A stretch of 32,250 nucleotides of DNA from Nostoc sp. NMS4 (GTDB taxonomy: Bacteria; Cyanobacteriota; Cyanobacteriia; Cyanobacteriales; Nostocaceae), in contig NZ_JABXKI010000209.1 in the NCBI RefSeq assembly GCF_017115095.1, positions 1 through 32,250 of the forward strand. The letters are read 5' to 3'. The first letter of the stretch is position 1. Every line of letters starts with the position of its first letter. This document shows positions 14,272 through 22,481 of this stretch, in pieces. Under the pieces are notes generated by a model. The model was not told the DNA's origin, searched no databases, and was given only the letters and a program-made list of their open reading frames with translations. The translations under genes and the position numbers were made by a program.

Positions 14272-16578
14272 ATGGAAGCTGGAAATATTGATACAGAAGC
14301 TGTCAGGTTAGAAGCTCTGCGCCAGTATCAAATTCTTGACACCGAACCCGAAGAAGCATACAACAATCTTGCTCGGTTAGCGGCATTTATTTGTGATACC
14401 CCTATATCTTTGGTAATTTTCATTGATGAAAACCGTCTATGGTTTAAGGCAAAAGTAGGTTTAGATGTATCAGAAATGCCTCGGAGTGTTGGGTTATCGG
14501 ATCTTTGCCAAGAACAGGGTCAGGTTGTAGTGATTTCTGATACCCTGGCTGATGAAAAGTTGGCAAATAATCCAGTAGTGACGGGCTATCCATATATACG
14601 ATTTTATGCAGGTGTACCTTTAATTACTCCGAAGGGAGATATCTTGGGAACTCTGTGCGCGATTGATCAAGTTCCACGGCAACTAAGCCAAAAACAAGTA
14701 GAGGCGTTTGTGGGTTTGAGTCGCCTGGTAATCGACCAACTAGAACTGAGACGTTATGTAGCTGAAGTGTCTCAAGTTACTGAGAAATTAATGGCGCACG
14801 AGCAATCAGCCAATACCCAATCTGAAGCACTACGAGAAAGTGAAGAACGTTGGCAATTAGCATTACATGGTAATAATGATGGTATTTGGGATTGGAACTT
14901 CAAGACTAATGAAGTGTTCTTCTCAACTCGATGGAAGGAAATGCTCGGCTATAAAGACTACGAAGTTTCCAACCGTTGGGATGAGTGGACAAAACGAATC
15001 CATCCTGATGAGCGAGATAGGGTACTTCAAGCTTTCCAAGACCACTTTGCCAAGAAAACACCGTTTTACGTCTGTGAATATCGAGTCCAGTGCGAAGACG
15101 GCAGCTATAAATGGATTCTAGATCGAGGACAGGCACTTTGGGACGCATTGGGTGATATAGTGCGGATGGTAGGTTCTTATACTGATATCACAGATGTCTA
15201 CGACGAGCTTCGCTTACGCAAGCGGGCAGATGAAGAATTAAAGCGGCAAAATCTGCGATCGCAACTATTTTCCGAAATCACCTTAAAAATTCGAGAATCT
15301 TTACAAATAGATGAAATTCTTCAAACTACTGTCACAGAGGTACAAAAACTACTACAAGCCGATCGGGTGTTGATTTTTCGACTGGAAACTGACGGTTCGG
15401 GAACAGTGGTACAAGAGGCAGTGCTGCCTGGTTGGCCGGTAATTCTCGGAAAAAATATTTTTGACCCCTGCTTTAAAGAAGAATATATAGAAAGATATCG
15501 CCAGGGAAGAGTAAGTGCCATTGAAGACATTGAAGCTGCTCATATCCAAATATGCCATCGAAAATTTCTTCAGCAGTTTGCTGTCAGGGCTAATCTCGTA
15601 GTGCCGATTCTTGTCAGAGACGCTATTTGGGGCTTATTGCTAGCTCATCAATGTGCCGCACCTCGACAGTGGAATCAGTTTGAGACGGATTTGTTACAGC
15701 AATTAGCTAATCAAATTGGGATTGCTTTATCTCAAGCGCAACTATTAGAAAAAGAAACCCAGCAAACTCAAGAACTTACTCGTTCTAATGCAGAATTAGA
15801 ACAGTTTGCCTACGTTGCTTCCCATGATTTGCAAGAGCCATTGCGGATGGTAACTAGTTATTTACAACTGCTGGAGCGGAGATACAAAAACAAACTGGAT
15901 GCCAACGCAGATCAGTTTATTACTTACGCAGTAGATGGGGCTAGCCGAATGCAAACCCTAATCAACGATTTATTGAATTATTCCCGTGTCAGCACCCGCG
16001 CACAGCCTTTTGTGCCAGTTGATTGTAGTGCCGTCTTAGAACAGGTACTTGCTAATCTTCAAGTTGCGATCGCAGATAGTAGAGCAATTGTCACTTATGA
16101 TACTTTACCTGAATTGATCGCTGATACTACCCAATTGATACAAGTATTTCAAAACCTGATCGCCAACGCGATCAAATTTTGTCGTCATCAACAGCCACGA
16201 ATTGAGATTGGAGTGGGGAGTCGGGGAGCAGAGGAGCAGGGGAGCAATCAATTCAAAATTCAAAATTTAAAATTCAAAATTAAAGAACTTCTGCCTAATG
16301 CCCAATGCCCAATGCCCAATCAAAACGAATATTTGTTCTGGGTGCGCGATAATGGAATTGGTCTAGAATCCCAATATGCTGAACGTATTTTTATAATTTT
16401 TCAGCGTTTGCACGGTAGAGACAAGTATCCAGGTACTGGAATTGGTCTAGCAATTTGTAAAAAAATTATAGAACGCCACGGTGGCCGGATCTGGGTTGAG
16501 TCAAAACCGGGTCAAGGCTCGACTTTCTACTTCACAATTCCAGATAGAGCTAAATTAAATCGCCAAAATGTTAACTAA
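14272..16578 (+). CDS. Predicted dual-Cys cyanobacteriochrome histidine kinase (GAF-PAS-GAF-HisKA-HATPase)
   Basis: A 768-residue cytoplasmic sensor kinase. GAF1 spans about 20-160, a type-3 PAS about 190-308 (NNDGIWDWNF...HPDERDRV), GAF2 about 330-490. GAF2 has DPCF at 398-401 (Cys400) and ICH with Cys428; the 28-residue spacing equals that of the two bilin-linking cysteines of DXCF cyanobacteriochromes such as TePixJ. Surrounding text (GWPVILGKNIFDPCF, RQGRVSAIEDI, VRANLVVPIL, WGLLLAHQC) is typical of that family. The HisKA H-box ASHDLQEPLRMV (His518) is of the phytochrome-kinase type; N-box FQNLIANAIKF; G1 RDNGIGL; G2 GTGIGLAICK. Residues about 648-686 are an extra segment encoded by heptamer-repeat DNA inside the ATPase domain. 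There is no output beyond the kinase, so it must signal to a separate regulator; the nearest is the Rcp1-like receiver at 17263. The start has no clear ribosome site. Confidence 0.92.
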   Translation: MEAGNIDTEAVRLEALRQYQILDTEPEEAYNNLARLAAFICDTPISLVIFIDENRLWFKAKVGLDVSEMPRSVGLSDLCQEQGQVVVISDTLADEKLANNPVVTGYPYIRFYAGVPLITPKGDILGTLCAIDQVPRQLSQKQVEAFVGLSRLVIDQLELRRYVAEVSQVTEKLMAHEQSANTQSEALRESEERWQLALHGNNDGIWDWNFKTNEVFFSTRWKEMLGYKDYEVSNRWDEWTKRIHPDERDRVLQAFQDHFAKKTPFYVCEYRVQCEDGSYKWILDRGQALWDALGDIVRMVGSYTDITDVYDELRLRKRADEELKRQNLRSQLFSEITLKIRESLQIDEILQTTVTEVQKLLQADRVLIFRLETDGSGTVVQEAVLPGWPVILGKNIFDPCFKEEYIERYRQGRVSAIEDIEAAHIQICHRKFLQQFAVRANLVVPILVRDAIWGLLLAHQCAAPRQWNQFETDLLQQLANQIGIALSQAQLLEKETQQTQELTRSNAELEQFAYVASHDLQEPLRMVTSYLQLLERRYKNKLDANADQFITYAVDGASRMQTLINDLLNYSRVSTRAQPFVPVDCSAVLEQVLANLQVAIADSRAIVTYDTLPELIADTTQLIQVFQNLIANAIKFCRHQQPRIEIGVGSRGAEEQGSNQFKIQNLKFKIKELLPNAQCPMPNQNEYLFWVRDNGIGLESQYAERIFIIFQRLHGRDKYPGTGIGLAICKKIIERHGGRIWVESKPGQGSTFYFTIPDRAKLNRQNVN
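16211..16321 (+). repeat. Heptamer-repeat insertion inside the kinase gene
   Basis: An intergenic-type composite repeat within an open reading frame: G/A-rich GGGGAGC units (16213-16245), ATTCAAA-type units (about 16250-16281), then GCCTAAT and three GCCCAAT units (16293-16320). It is translated in frame to about 38 residues (GVGSRGAEEQGSNQFKIQN...MPNQN) between the two halves of the HATPase fold. The matching intergenic composite is at 20138-20256. Confidence 0.85.
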
Positions 16579-16680
16579 ACTTATTTATAATTGGGCAAAA
16601 TAGGGAAGTTATGTGGAACGTTGAAGATTTGGTCGATTTAATTGGTGTATATTGCTCCATGTCAGGAATAGATGTATAGT

Positions 16681-16707
16681 TTATCTAGGTAAATAGGCTA
16701 GATAAAA
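16681..16707 (+). repeat. Hairpin at left edge of tnpB remnant
   Basis: TTTATCTAG (16681-16689) and CTAGATAAA (16699-16707) form a perfect 9-bp stem with a 9-nt loop, 8 nt before the tnpB start. IS200/IS605-type elements carry subterminal hairpins at their ends, so this may be the left-end hairpin of the element. Confidence 0.5.
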
Positions 16708-16715
16708 TTTAATAA

Positions 16716-17198
16716 TGTTCGCCATCAAAAGAGAACTAAAACTAAATAACAAAGAACGTTCCTTGATGCGCGGCATTGCTGGTTTTAAAAGGTTTGACAA
16801 CTGATTTGAGTCGTCGTGTGTACTGTATCCGAATTGAAGATATCAATGTTTCCGGTATGATTGCCAATCACAAGCTGAAGAGTGCAATTAGCGATAATTG
16901 CTTCTATGAAGTGCGTCGCCAGTTGATTTACAAGCAAGAGCATTATGGAACTAAGGTTGAAATAGTTGATAGGTGGTTTCCTTCTTCTAAGATGTGTTCC
17001 AAATGCGGTAATGTTCAGGCAATGAAATTATCAGACAGGGTATTTTCTTGCCAAAAGTGCAATCATACTTTAGACAGAGATGAAAATGCCGCAATTAATT
17101 TGAAAAATGCACCATCTAAAAAAGTAAGGTTGGCTCGATCTTAACTTATACGCCTGTGGACAAGAAGTAGCCGTCTACCTTGGATGAAGTAGGAAGAA
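16716..17198 (+). pseudogene. tnpB: Decayed, internally deleted TnpB (IS200/IS605 family)
   Basis: ATG 16716 begins MFAIKRELKLNNKERSLM then RGIAGF, the usual TnpB N terminus, but the frame hits TGA about 30 codons later. Homology resumes at once in another frame at about 16790 with LTTDLSRRVYCIRIEDINV (the RuvC-II Glu motif), then a zinc ribbon CSKCGN...CQKCN and RuvC-III DRDENAAINL. The middle of the protein, including the first RuvC Asp, is missing, so a deletion removed perhaps 200 residues. The C terminus is also broken: after VRLARS comes a stop, and TPVDKK / PSTLDEVGRKH continue in shifted frame with another stop. It is inactive as a nuclease. No tnpA is nearby. It sits between the photoreceptor kinase and the receiver gene. 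Confidence 0.88.
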
Positions 17199-17262
17199 AA
17201 CACTAACTTAATTAACTAGTTTGATTAGGTTTAGATAAGTTTTTCGGAGCAGCAGGTAAGCA

Positions 17263-17712
17263 ATGGTAAACACCATAATAGCGATTATGCCTATTGAGGT
17301 TTTGTTAGTAGAGGATAATCCTGGCGATGTCCAACTTACACGCATCGCCTTGGAAGATAGCAAAATTTCGATTCACTTGAACGTGGTCGAAGATGGTGTA
17401 GAGGCAATGGCATTCTTGCGAAAACAGGGAAAATATGCTAAAGTAGCCCATCCAGATATTGTACTGCTCGATTTTAACCTTCCGAAAAAAGATGGACGAG
17501 AGGTATTAGCAGAAATAAAAGGAGATGAAAACCTCAAACGAATTCCTGTAGTAGTTTTGACAACTTCTCAGGCTGAAGAAGATATCCTGAAAGCCTATAA
17601 CCTTTTTGCCAACTGTTACATAACTAAGCCAGTAGATTTCGATCAATTCGTTAAAATTGTCCAATCAATCGAAAACTTTTGGTTTGCGATCGTAAAACTG
17701 CCACCGGAGTAG
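17263..17712 (+). CDS. Rcp1-like single-domain response regulator
   Basis: A 149-residue receiver protein of the type that takes phosphate from phytochrome-like kinases. VEDNPGDVQL (17-26) is the acidic pocket with the NPGD signature of Rcp1-type regulators; Asp70 is phosphorylated (IVLLDFNLPKKDG); Thr100/Thr101 and Lys122 (YITKPVDF) complete the site. There is no output domain. GGAG lies about 12 nt before ATG 17263; a second in-frame ATG at 17287 would match the shorter family N terminus. Its stop lies 5 nt before the start of the hybrid kinase, so the two are translated together. A likely phosphate donor is the cyanobacteriochrome kinase upstream, or the hybrid kinase, or both; this is inference from position. 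Confidence 0.9.
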   Translation: MVNTIIAIMPIEVLLVEDNPGDVQLTRIALEDSKISIHLNVVEDGVEAMAFLRKQGKYAKVAHPDIVLLDFNLPKKDGREVLAEIKGDENLKRIPVVVLTTSQAEEDILKAYNLFANCYITKPVDFDQFVKIVQSIENFWFAIVKLPPE

Positions 17713-17717
17713 TGGAA

Positions 17718-20027
17718 ATGGCAGGTGAAAATATTAAAGTTTTGTTAGTAGAAGACAACCCTGGTGATGTCTTATTGTTACAAGAGTTATTTAAAGAAGT
17801 TACCACAGTTGTAGTTGAATTAATGCCTGTTGAGCGGCTTTTTGAAGCACTCAACTACCTAACAAACGAAATTTTTGATGTGATTTTGTTAGACCTCTCG
17901 CTGCCAGATAGCCAGGGATTACAAACCTTTGTGATTGCTCACAATCAGGCACAAGCAACTCCAATCATTGTGCTGACGGGTATAGACGATGAAACCCTGG
18001 CAATTAGGGCAATGCAAGAAGGAGCGCAGGATTATTTAGTCAAAGGGCAAGTAACTGGTGATTTGCTGGTGCGTTCTATGCGTTATGCTATCGAACGTCA
18101 ACGGGCAGATAACGCACTGCGGCAAAGTGAGGAGCGATTTCGGGTTGCCCTAAAAAACTCTCCAATCTTTGTCTACAACCAGGATAGGGATTTACGGTAC
18201 ACCTGGGTTTACAATGCCCCATCTGGATTGACAGTTGAAGAAATATTGGGCAAACAAGACTTAGATATCATCCCAGTTGAAGATGCTCAACGTCTCATCA
18301 CAATTAAACGTGGAGTATTGACCACAGGCGTAGGAACGCGAGAGGAAGTATCAATTACAATCAAAAATACAACTCGATATTACGACTTAACTATCGAGCC
18401 ACTACGGAATGAATCGCAAGAAGTTGTCGGCGTGACATGCGCCAGTATAGATATTAGCGAACGACAAGCTGCGCTACGCGAACGGCAAGCCGCGCTATGC
18501 GATCGCAAATTGGCAGAAGAAAAAATCCGCGAACAAGCAGCACTATTAGATGTCACCACAGATGCCATTTGCGTCCGAGATTTAAACAATCAAATTATCT
18601 TCTGGAACAAAGGCGCAGAAACACTTTACGGCTGGCAAGCTACAGAGGCTTGCGGTAAAAATGCTAGTAAGCTTTTGTATGACGAACCTTCACCGGAAAT
18701 CGAAGCGGCTTTATTGCAAGCGATAAGTAAAGGTAAGTGGCAGGGTGAGTTAACAAAACTTACTAAAATGAACAAAGAAGTCCTTGTGGCTAGTCGCTGG
18801 AGTTTGGTATGCGATGAACAAGGAAAACCTAAATCAATTCTCACTGTTGACACAGACATTACTGAAAAAAAGCACCTAGAAGCTCAATTGTTTCGCGCTC
18901 AACGCCTGGAAAGTATTGGCACTTTAGCTAGTGGTATTGCTCACGACCTCAACAACATCCTGACACCGATTTTGGCAGGAGCGCAACTGCTACCGTTAAA
19001 ATTTCCCAATGCCGATGAGCGGACTCGCCATCTACTAGAAATTTTAGAAACCAACGCTAGACGCGGTGCTGATTTAGTCAAGCAGGTATTGTCCTTTGCG
19101 CGGGGTGTAGAAGGGAAGCACATCACTTTGCAACTCAGACATATAATTGTAGAAATTGCCAAGATTCTTCAAGAGACATTTCCCAAATCGATAGAAATCA
19201 GCACCGATATACCGCAAGATTTGTGGATGGTTTCTGGAGATAGTACCCAACTGCATCAAGTGCTGATGAACCTCTGCGTTAATGCCCGCGATGCTATGCC
19301 TAATGGCGGTACTTTGAATCTCTCTGTCGAAAATCTGTTAATTGACGAAAATTATGCCCGCATGAACCTAGAAGCAAAACAGGGACCTTACATAGTGATT
19401 ACCGTCTCCGATAGTGGAGTTGGGATTTCTAAAGAAATGCTAGATAGAATTTTCGAGCCATTTTTTACTACAAAAGATGTCGGACAAGGCACTGGTTTAG
19501 GACTTTCCACAGTACTGGGGATTGTTAAAAGTCACGGAGGTTTTGTGAACGTGTATAGTGAACCAGGAAATGGGACTAGCTTTAAGGTTTACTTGCCAGC
19601 AGTGGGGGGAATAGAAACGCTCAGACCCAAAGATTTGCCACCACAGACAGGACATGGAGAATTGATTTTGGTTGTGGATGATGAAGTTGCCATTCAAGAG
19701 GTTACAATAACATCACTAGAAGCTCACAACTATAAAATTTTAGTTGCCAGTGATGGCATTGAAGCGATCGCACTATACGCTCAAAATAGAGATAAAATTA
19801 GTGCCGTCCTCATGGATATTATGCTGCCCTCACTGGATGGTTTAACTGCCATCCGTACCTTGCAAAAGATTAACCCCCAAGTCAAAATTATCGCCAGCAG
19901 TGGATTGATATCTGACAAGAAGCTCAGTGCAGTAGCAGCAATTGGTGTGAATACGTTTTTGTCAAAGCCCTATACTGTCAACGAATTATTGCTTTCTTTA
20001 CAGAAAGTCCTATCGGGAGTCAAGTAA
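17718..20027 (+). CDS. Hybrid histidine kinase, REC-PAS-PAS-HisKA-HATPase-REC
   Basis: A 769-residue cytoplasmic phosphorelay protein. Receiver 1 (about 5-120): VEDNPGD, Asp59 (ILLDLSLPD), Lys109 (YLVKG). PAS1 about 135-247, PAS2 about 270-383 (NNQIIFWNKGAETLYGW). Kinase: H-box GTLASGIAHDLNNILTPIL with His409, of the NtrB-like H-D-L-N-N type; N-box LMNLCVNARDAMPNGG; G1 DSGVGI; G2 GQGTGLGLST. Receiver 2 (about 646-769): VVDDE, Asp700 (LMDIMLP), Lys750 (LSKPY). GGAG at 17706-17709 fixes ATG 17718, although the frame opens upstream at 17679. The PAS1-PAS2 linker contains a small tandem duplication (RQAALRE / RQAALCD, about 249-263) in GC-rich repeat-like DNA. Signals sensed by the PAS domains are unknown. 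Confidence 0.93.
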   Translation: MAGENIKVLLVEDNPGDVLLLQELFKEVTTVVVELMPVERLFEALNYLTNEIFDVILLDLSLPDSQGLQTFVIAHNQAQATPIIVLTGIDDETLAIRAMQEGAQDYLVKGQVTGDLLVRSMRYAIERQRADNALRQSEERFRVALKNSPIFVYNQDRDLRYTWVYNAPSGLTVEEILGKQDLDIIPVEDAQRLITIKRGVLTTGVGTREEVSITIKNTTRYYDLTIEPLRNESQEVVGVTCASIDISERQAALRERQAALCDRKLAEEKIREQAALLDVTTDAICVRDLNNQIIFWNKGAETLYGWQATEACGKNASKLLYDEPSPEIEAALLQAISKGKWQGELTKLTKMNKEVLVASRWSLVCDEQGKPKSILTVDTDITEKKHLEAQLFRAQRLESIGTLASGIAHDLNNILTPILAGAQLLPLKFPNADERTRHLLEILETNARRGADLVKQVLSFARGVEGKHITLQLRHIIVEIAKILQETFPKSIEISTDIPQDLWMVSGDSTQLHQVLMNLCVNARDAMPNGGTLNLSVENLLIDENYARMNLEAKQGPYIVITVSDSGVGISKEMLDRIFEPFFTTKDVGQGTGLGLSTVLGIVKSHGGFVNVYSEPGNGTSFKVYLPAVGGIETLRPKDLPPQTGHGELILVVDDEVAIQEVTITSLEAHNYKILVASDGIEAIALYAQNRDKISAVLMDIMLPSLDGLTAIRTLQKINPQVKIIASSGLISDKKLSAVAAIGVNTFLSKPYTVNELLLSLQKVLSGVK

Positions 20028-20137
20028 TTACATAAGTATACTGTTAGCAGTGAGTACAAAAAGCTGCTTTATTGATGCGGGTGCAAATTGCTTGGATTTG
20101 ATATGATTGAGCATCCCTTAACACACTCCTCTTAGCG

Positions 20138-20256
20138 GACTGGGGGAGATGAGGGCAGAGGAGCAGGGGAGCAGGGGGAGATTAATAACCAATTCCCAAT
20201 GCCTAATGCCCAATCCCTTTTAATTACGAATTACGAATTACGAATTACGAATTATT
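20138..20256. repeat. Composite purine-rich plus heptamer repeats
   Basis: GGGGGAGATGAGGGC and GAGGAGCAGGGGAGC units (20141-20180), then CCCAATGCCTAATGCCC (20195-20213), then four ATTACGA units (about 20223-20254). The last array ends a few bases before the start of the secreted-protein gene and supplies its 5' leader. The layout matches the insertion at 16211-16321. Confidence 0.85.
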
Positions 20257-20261
20257 TTAAT

Positions 20262-21176
20262 ATGCCTCGGTTTCTTAAGTTAATCATCAATATAGTAATT
20301 TTAGGTGCATTCTTACTCATATCCCAGCAAGTTTGGGCGCAAGATTGGCGACCGGTTCGCGGTGGTATTCCTTTTGGTATCAGTGGTATGGCTTTGATAG
20401 AACAGCAAAGCAATTCTCTAGATTTTTTGATTGTCCATGACAACAAACAAAAAAATCAAGGTCGTATAGCAATCATCAAGATTAAGGGTAAGAACCAACC
20501 TGAATATTTACCCTTGAATTGGCCAAATAATATAGAATTGCCCATCGACTTAGAAGCTTTAACATCTGTTCCAGAGAAAACAAAATCCTCTTTTATCGCT
20601 TTAAGTAGTTCTGGAAAAGCTTATTACATCAAGTTAGATTCTACCAACCAAACCATCTCAGTTATTAAAGAATTCAATCTACCAGGAATTATTCAAGGAA
20701 ATAACTTTGAAGCATTTGGATTGCAAAATATAGACGGTAAATTAGTTGCTATTTGGGGACATCGAGGTGAAGGAGAACAACCAGCAACTATTTTTTGGGG
20801 AATATTTGACTTAGCTAAATATCAAATTACTCTCGTAGGTTCTGCCAATCTGAAAGTACCGTTTCCATCTGGTAATGTTCGCCATATTTCAGATATTAAG
20901 GTAGACTCCGTAGGAATTGTATATATCACCTCAGCAAGTGATGCTGGAGATGATGGCCCATTTCAGTCAGGTGTGTATGTCGCTGGTTACTTAGGATTGC
21001 GTGGCGACAAAATTGCATGGCGACAAAATTCTCAACTTGTTCCTCTCTACCGCTCTGATTATCACAAAATTGAAGCTATGGAACTTGTTCCTGGCACAGA
21101 AGGCGGTGTAGTGGTTGGTACAGACGACGAGAATTTGGGTTCTTATGTGTACATTGTGGGTGGAAGTAGCGACTAG
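20262..21176 (+). CDS. Secreted protein of unknown function, possibly beta-propeller
   Basis: A 304-residue precursor. ATG 20262 starts a signal peptide (MPRFLKLIINIVILGAFLL...QQVWA, cut before QDWRP). The frame is open for 21 more codons upstream, but these are translated heptamer repeats and are unlikely to be used. The mature protein shows repeated short beta-type segments ending in small turns, for example FLIVHDNKQKNQGRIAII, GKLVAIWGHRGEGEQPATIF, SDIKVDSVGIVYITSASDAGDDGP and GGVVVGTDDENLGSYVYIVGG, as in propeller-like exported proteins that read out like phytase- or esterase-type blades. I do not recognise a catalytic motif. The acidic loop DAGDDGP and the DDEN could bind Ca2+; this is inference. 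It stands alone. Confidence 0.75.
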   Translation: MPRFLKLIINIVILGAFLLISQQVWAQDWRPVRGGIPFGISGMALIEQQSNSLDFLIVHDNKQKNQGRIAIIKIKGKNQPEYLPLNWPNNIELPIDLEALTSVPEKTKSSFIALSSSGKAYYIKLDSTNQTISVIKEFNLPGIIQGNNFEAFGLQNIDGKLVAIWGHRGEGEQPATIFWGIFDLAKYQITLVGSANLKVPFPSGNVRHISDIKVDSVGIVYITSASDAGDDGPFQSGVYVAGYLGLRGDKIAWRQNSQLVPLYRSDYHKIEAMELVPGTEGGVVVGTDDENLGSYVYIVGGSSD

Positions 21177-21260
21177 ATTTTGAGGATTGCTGGTTTATTT
21201 GCTATTTGCGATCGCCTACCATCCTATGCACATACTATAAATTTTGTCAATTTATTTGTT

Positions 21261-21289
21261 GCGATGCCTACGGTGGTCAAAGCCTACGC
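21261..21289 (+). repeat. Dispersed 29-bp repeat, copy 2
   Basis: Differs by one base from the copy at 3672-3700 (GGTCAAAG here, GGGCAAAG there). It lies between two genes that point towards each other. Confidence 0.7.
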
Positions 21290-21344
21290 AACTTGGTGTA
21301 AGTTGACCATTATCTTATCGATAACGGCCACACATTAATTACCC

Positions 21345-22436
21345 CTACACATTAAATCGGAACAACATTACATCCCCTTCCTGCACAACATACTCTTTCC
21401 CTTCACTGCGAACCAACCCTTTCTCCTTCGCCGCATTCATCGAACCAGTTGTTACCAAATCTTTATAAGCAACAGTTTCGGCGCGAATAAATCCCCGCTC
21501 AAAATCACTGTGAATTACACCAGCAGCTTGAGGTGCAGACATTCCCGCATTAATTGTCCAAGCGCGGGTTTCTTTGGGGCCGCAGGTGAAATATGTCCGC
21601 AAACCTAGAAGCATGTAAGTAGCCCGAATCAATGATTTCAAACCGCCTTCTTCCACACCTAAAGATTCGAGAAAATCAGCTTTATCTGACTCTGGTAATT
21701 CCACCAATTCCGCTTCCACTTGAGCCGAAACAATCACAACTTGGGCATTTTCTGTAGCTGCAATTTGCCGCACTGTTTCCACAAAATGATTACCCGTTGC
21801 CAACTCATCCTCAGATACATTCGCAGCGTAGATAATCGGTTTATAAGTAAGCAGTTCTAATCCTTTAATAATTTCTGTTTCTTCTTCATTCAAGCTCACC
21901 TGACGCACCGATTTACCTTCATTTAAAGCCGCAGCTAATTTTTCTAAAACTGAGACTTCAAACTGTGCATCTTTGCTGGTACGAGCTTGTTTGCGAGTGC
22001 GGTCAATTCGCCGCTCAATTTGTGCTAAATCTGATAAACCCAATTCTATATTAATGATTTCAATATCTCGCGCTGGGTCAACAGAACCAGCAACATGAAT
22101 AATATCATCATTCTCAAAACAACGTACCACATGGACGATCGCATCAACTTCCCGGATGTGGGACAGGAATTGATTTCCTAGTCCCTCACCCTGACTTGCG
22201 CCTTTAACTAAACCCGCAATATCTACAAATTCAACCCGCGCCGGGATAATTTGTACCGAACTAGCAATTTTAGCAAGAACATTTAACCGTTCATCCGGTA
22301 CTGCGACAACGCCGACATTCGGTTCAATCGTGCAAAAAGGGAAGTTAGCTGCTTCTGCTTTAGCATTAGCAACGACAGCATTAAATAAAGTAGATTTTCC
22401 GACGTTGGGAAGTCCGACAATTCCGGCTCTTAGCAT
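21345..22436 (-). CDS. ychF: Universally conserved P-loop ATPase YchF
   Basis: A 363-residue Obg-related ATPase that binds ribosomes and is linked to translation quality and oxidative-stress response. P-loop GLPNVGKST at 8-16; switch II DIAGLVKGASQGEGLGNQFL follows; the family prefers ATP because its G4 motif departs from NKxD (here AANVSED). The C-terminal TGS domain is visible as TYFTCGPKETRAWTI, GMSAPQAAGVIHSDFERGFIRAE and the end EGKEYVVQEGDVMLFRFNV. Full length. It follows a Pro-rich small gene by 45 nt on the same strand. Confidence 0.97.
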   Translation of the reverse strand: MLRAGIVGLPNVGKSTLFNAVVANAKAEAANFPFCTIEPNVGVVAVPDERLNVLAKIASSVQIIPARVEFVDIAGLVKGASQGEGLGNQFLSHIREVDAIVHVVRCFENDDIIHVAGSVDPARDIEIINIELGLSDLAQIERRIDRTRKQARTSKDAQFEVSVLEKLAAALNEGKSVRQVSLNEEETEIIKGLELLTYKPIIYAANVSEDELATGNHFVETVRQIAATENAQVVIVSAQVEAELVELPESDKADFLESLGVEEGGLKSLIRATYMLLGLRTYFTCGPKETRAWTINAGMSAPQAAGVIHSDFERGFIRAETVAYKDLVTTGSMNAAKEKGLVRSEGKEYVVQEGDVMLFRFNV

Positions 22437-22481
22437 TTTGGATTTTAGATTTGAGATTTTGGATTACATTACCAAGGTAAT

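Noticed and set aside
16776-17144. TnpB-like frame as an intact nuclease or nuclease-dead regulator
   Set aside because: It lacks the N-terminal half and first RuvC Asp and has broken ends, so neither activity nor DNA binding is expected.
17679-17717. TTG 17679 as start of the hybrid kinase
   Set aside because: GGAG precedes ATG 17718 at good spacing, and the extra residues lie inside the receiver gene and are not family-like.
20199-20261. Upstream extension of the secreted-protein frame
   Set aside because: These 21 codons are translated heptamer repeats; the signal peptide begins at ATG 20262.
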